Source: Dromaius novaehollandiae (lineage: Eukaryota; Chordata; Aves; Casuariiformes; Dromaiidae). Taken from it: 64,000 nucleotides of DNA. Position numbers and translations under genes: made by a program. Under the pieces are notes generated by a model. That model was not told where the DNA came from and did not search any database. It worked only from the letters and a program-made list of their open reading frames with translations. Each line of letters begins with the position of its first letter. The first letter of the stretch is position 1. The stretch spans positions 40,523,835-40,587,834 of the forward strand of contig NC_088102.1 of NCBI RefSeq assembly GCF_036370855.1. The letters are read 5' to 3'. Shown here one piece after another: positions 60,552 through 64,000 of the stretch.

Positions 60552-63500
60552 AAAAAAAAAGAAAATAACAACTGGGTAATTTACATGCTTAGATAAAATT
60601 AACTAACCTGTTTGGAATATGCACCATCGCAATCAGCTTGTGGGAAATTTAGCCTTCAAACTCTAAGAAATAGAGCAGGAACAGGCTGAAAATGTCATAA
60701 TTTATAACTTGTCCAAATCTGGGAAGATTTTCACAGAAATCACAAAGTCCTGTCCTTGTCACCAAGGCCCACCTCTCCAGTGCATTTTTAATGAAAGCCT
60801 CAAAACGTGGAAATATTTAGTTACAAGAAGATATTTAATATGGGTGAAAGCCTTTTTTTAACCAAATCTCCTTGGGGAGAGTTGAGATGTTTTTGCTGAA
60901 ACAGTAAAAAAGGATAGAAAAGAAGAAGCCAGCCTTGTGCTGTTCTGTAAAATGGAAAATTTAATCCCAGACAGTTGAAGTTTGGTAAGGGTATCAACAA
61001 TCTGAAAACAGGGTCTAGTACATCAAAAGCAAAACAGAACTCCAAATAACTGCGCTATTTTCAATCATGCCTATCATACTTATTCACCTTCATGTGGATT
61101 TGAAGACTTCCCATTTCATTAGCATTTGTAATGCTTTTTGAGATCCTGACATGAAGCGTATTATATCTTTAAAGATTTGTGAAGTTGTTAATGGTGATGA
61201 AGATTTGAAGTAGTTTCTTTAATAATTAGAAAAAATAATTAAACCCATGGTTTTTGAAACAGGCTTTCTGCATTGTTTTGAAGTATGCAGTGTGCGAGTG
61301 TGTTGTTCTCATGTTCCAGTTTAACAGAGCAGAACAGTTTGAAATATGTTTTAATTCAATCAAACTCTACCAGTCTCCTTATTGTCATAGCTTTGCAGGC
61401 CAAGTATTGAAGTAAGGGATGTGTTTCAGAGAGCGTTTCTGGTAGAGTTCATCTAGTTGGAGAGATGGACAAGACTGGATTGGACTGTGCCCAGGGATCC
61501 AGCTCACATCTCATGCTCCCAGAAAAGACTGCTGAGATTTGCAAACTGCCTGAGGCATCTGGATACCTGGATGTGCAGGCAAGGAGGATTCAAAAAGCTA
61601 ACAAAGGTTAACCTTAGTCCGATAAGGCTGAACTCCTTGCTGTCTTCCTGCACTCAAAGGAGAGGAAGAGAGATTCTTTCTGGGGAAAGCTCTGAGCCTC
61701 TGAGGTTACCCTCCTGCTTTGAATCTCAGCTGTCTCTGCCAACTGACTCTAGCCAGAGCCTACAGAAATCCGGTGTCCTAGGCTAATATCTGTTTTTTTG
61801 AGTCTCTCTGCCTCCCACTTCTCACTCCTTTTAGTGAGAGCTCCACAGCTGACCCCCTACTCAGCCAGATCGCTCCCATGTGCAGTTCTTTTGCAGCAGC
61901 AAGACAGGCTGGAACAATAATTGAAAAGTAGTCCATTAATGTTCACTTGAATTTGAAAGTGAATTTTATGATCTTTTCTTATTCAAATTGTAGAAATGTT
62001 TGACTGCTCAGACTTTCCAGCTGTTGATACAAGGAAACAGAAACAAAATTGAGTAGCTGAATGTTCACCAAAAGCAAATGTCAAATGTTAAATTCCTCTG
62101 CCAAAAGGAGAAAATGCACTGTGATGTTTAGCTACATATATTATCCAAAGAGGGAAAGGTGGCACCATGTGATTAAGATAAATCATCAACACACTGTAAA
62201 TTTATATAACTATTAGAGCATAGATTTTATATATAAAAGATATGTGTGAGTACACAAAGTGAATATATATAGATACACAAACACACAGACATGCATTTGA
62301 ATACTTGAGCTGTGCTGGTGGGTACTATAAATCATCCAAGTACAGAAAAGCAACATGTTTTATGATGATGTCTGCATTTTTTCCATATGTTAAATGCTTT
62401 TCCAAAAGCAGGAGATGATATAGCTTCTGCTGTGACAAACGCGCAGTTTAATAAGACACAGATAAATGGCGGTGAGAAAGGGATACAGCATACAAACAGC
62501 ATGATCTGGGCTATGAAAGGCACATACTGTAACTTGTTATTTTCAAGGGTTTTTTTAAACACATGTCATGCCTTCCTCCACACTTCAGGCTCCTCTTTCC
62601 AACTGTGCACCAGCTCCCATCACAGCTTATGTAATTAATCATCATAAAACCTATTTCAAATAGAAAAAGTTTCCAGGAAACTTTTGCAGTATTGCAGAAG
62701 AAAACAGCAAAAGAAGAAATTCCAGGATGATGCTGAATAGCAAACACATTTCTGGATTTTGTGATTCATTCAAAGCAATCCTTGTGCATCATTTTCCTGT
62801 CCATTGGTACACACAATGGTACACACATTGGTACACACAAACAAATAATTTAATAAAAAGAGAATAATATATAATATTACCTTATAATATTATGCCAGAA
62901 CACGAGCTAGAATACTGAGGAAACTGAATTTCTTCCCTTCCGATTAGCTGCGTCACTCTTAGCCCAATTTGGGACCCCAGTAAGGCAGTAGGAGACAAGG
63001 CCGCTTACACAGACCTCTACTTAATACTTCCAGCAAACAAGGTCTTCTGGACTGTCCCAGGTGTATTTGCAAAGACCTGTTTTCTTTTTCCAGCATTCTT
63101 TATTGATAAAAAATACCTACATGGACAGAGAGACTATTACTAATGGTGTTCTGATACTTCTAGTTTTGTACAAAAAGTTTGCTCATGATTTGGTTTGGTT
63201 TCATGATTTCCCCTGATTTAAGGCGTAAGTTCTTCCATGCCTGAAATTCACCACCATTTTTTTGCTGATGACAACAGGTCCCTGAGAAGTTTTTCAGAAG
63301 TCATCCAAAATTTAAGAGGCATTAGAGCTGACACAAACATCAGGTTTGCGAAGACAGCTGAAAACCCTTTGCACAAAGGTAGGAGTTCAATGAAGCTCAA
63401 CAACAGGGCTGGCATATGCTGGCTCTGCTTGGCTCAGAATGGTTCCTTAGAAGTTGTCTTTGCTCTTCTAGCTTGTGTGATCCTTGTGGATTTGGAGGTA

Positions 63501-64000
63501 TACATTTGGCTTGGTTAACCTGGTTAACATTTGGCTTTGGTTGTTAACCCATGGCTCAGAAACTATCTGTATACACTGTGAGCTGGGTTTTCCAGTCTGC
63601 CGTGTTCAGTTTCTGCGAAAGACATTAATGTGGATCAAAGTAAAGCTCTTGTGGGCAGAGATCCCGACGGGAGAATTCTCCCTGTACAGAAACCATTCCC
63701 ACTCTCATAAATTTGGCAGATGTGGTAGTATCTCCTATACTGGCTTTCCCTCTATAGTAGGGTATGTAGGAAGGCTCCCTATAATGGTAAAAGTTCCTGA
63801 GATTACCTGTGATGGACATGTAAGGAAGAGCTGTCTTTCTGCAGACCTAATTTTCTGGGGGGAGGAGGATGGGGGGAAGGAGGCCGGATTGCTGAAATCA
63901 GTCATTTTTCTAATTGCTGCCTCTTGCTCCTGAACTCATGCAGAACTCAGCACACACAACAATGGAGTATTAAGGATATTTAATGTCTACTCTGTGAAGA
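60552..64000. other. Intergenic sequence with simple repeats and a weak exon candidate
   Basis: No gene is supported. AT/TG-rich simple sequence lies at 62226-62292 and a short minisatellite at 62803-62840. A 101-base interval at 63278-63378 has an acceptor-like and a donor-like border in an open frame (see findings). A 149-codon ORF at 63484-63933 has no recognisable domain. Confidence 0.45.
62803..62840 (+). repeat. Three-copy tandem repeat of ATTGGTACACACA
   Basis: Three units of 12-14 bases, each reading (A)TTGGTACACACA or ATGGTACACACA, are joined head to tail. Confidence 0.8.

Noticed and set aside
4566..64000. Search for RGS6 exons as the expected neighbour of SIPA1L1
   Set aside because: No translated segment matched what I know of the RGS6 DEP, GGL or RGS regions; the gene may begin beyond the window.
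1..64000. CRISPR arrays, insertion sequences, operons, phage or endogenous retrovirus
   Set aside because: No regularly spaced direct repeats, no LTR pairs, no gag/pol/env-like frames and no bacterial gene organisation were seen.

Overview
The window looks like 64 kb of a sauropsid (most likely bird) autosome. Coding potential is confined to about the first 2.6 kb, there are introns with GT-AG borders, and the only clearly recognisable interspersed repeats are old, truncated CR1-type LINE fragments. Bacterial features (operons, Shine-Dalgarno sites, dense ORFs, CRISPR) are absent. The species cannot be fixed from the sequence alone.

Left end (1-2597): the last three coding exons of a plus-strand gene, at 1004-1118, 1616-1697 and 2454-2597, with matching splice phases and a TGA at 2595-2597. 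Together they encode the conserved C-terminal leucine-rich coiled coil and end of a SIPA1-like Rap GTPase-activating protein. SIPA1L1 (SPAR/E6TP1) fits best; SIPA1L2 and SIPA1L3 fit less well from memory. A 3' UTR follows. Polyadenylation signals occur at 2827 (proximal) and at 4065/4074 and 4541 (distal).

The rest (about 4.6-64 kb) reads as a gene desert. If the gene is SIPA1L1, this is the flank that in human 14q24.2 lies towards RGS6, but I recognise no RGS6 exon here. It holds four clear CR1 fragments: 7228-7460 (-), 12993-14225 (-, long and ancient), 32688-33057 (+, with its 3' end) and 60060-60551 (+). There are also weaker CR1- and MIR-like remnants, an unnamed ancient repeat near 10400, a TACA microsatellite at 49825-49897, homopolymer runs, G-quadruplex motifs, perfect palindromes, and AT-rich blocks that resemble conserved non-coding elements.

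No complete second gene can be supported. Two places deserve a transcript check. One is a 444-bp plus-strand interval (45881-46324) that is open throughout, phase 0 at both ends, and has strong splice borders; it lies in the longest ORF of the window. The other is a possible minus-strand terminal exon (34149-34394) with a phase-compatible upstream partner (35798-35875). Both are candidates only.
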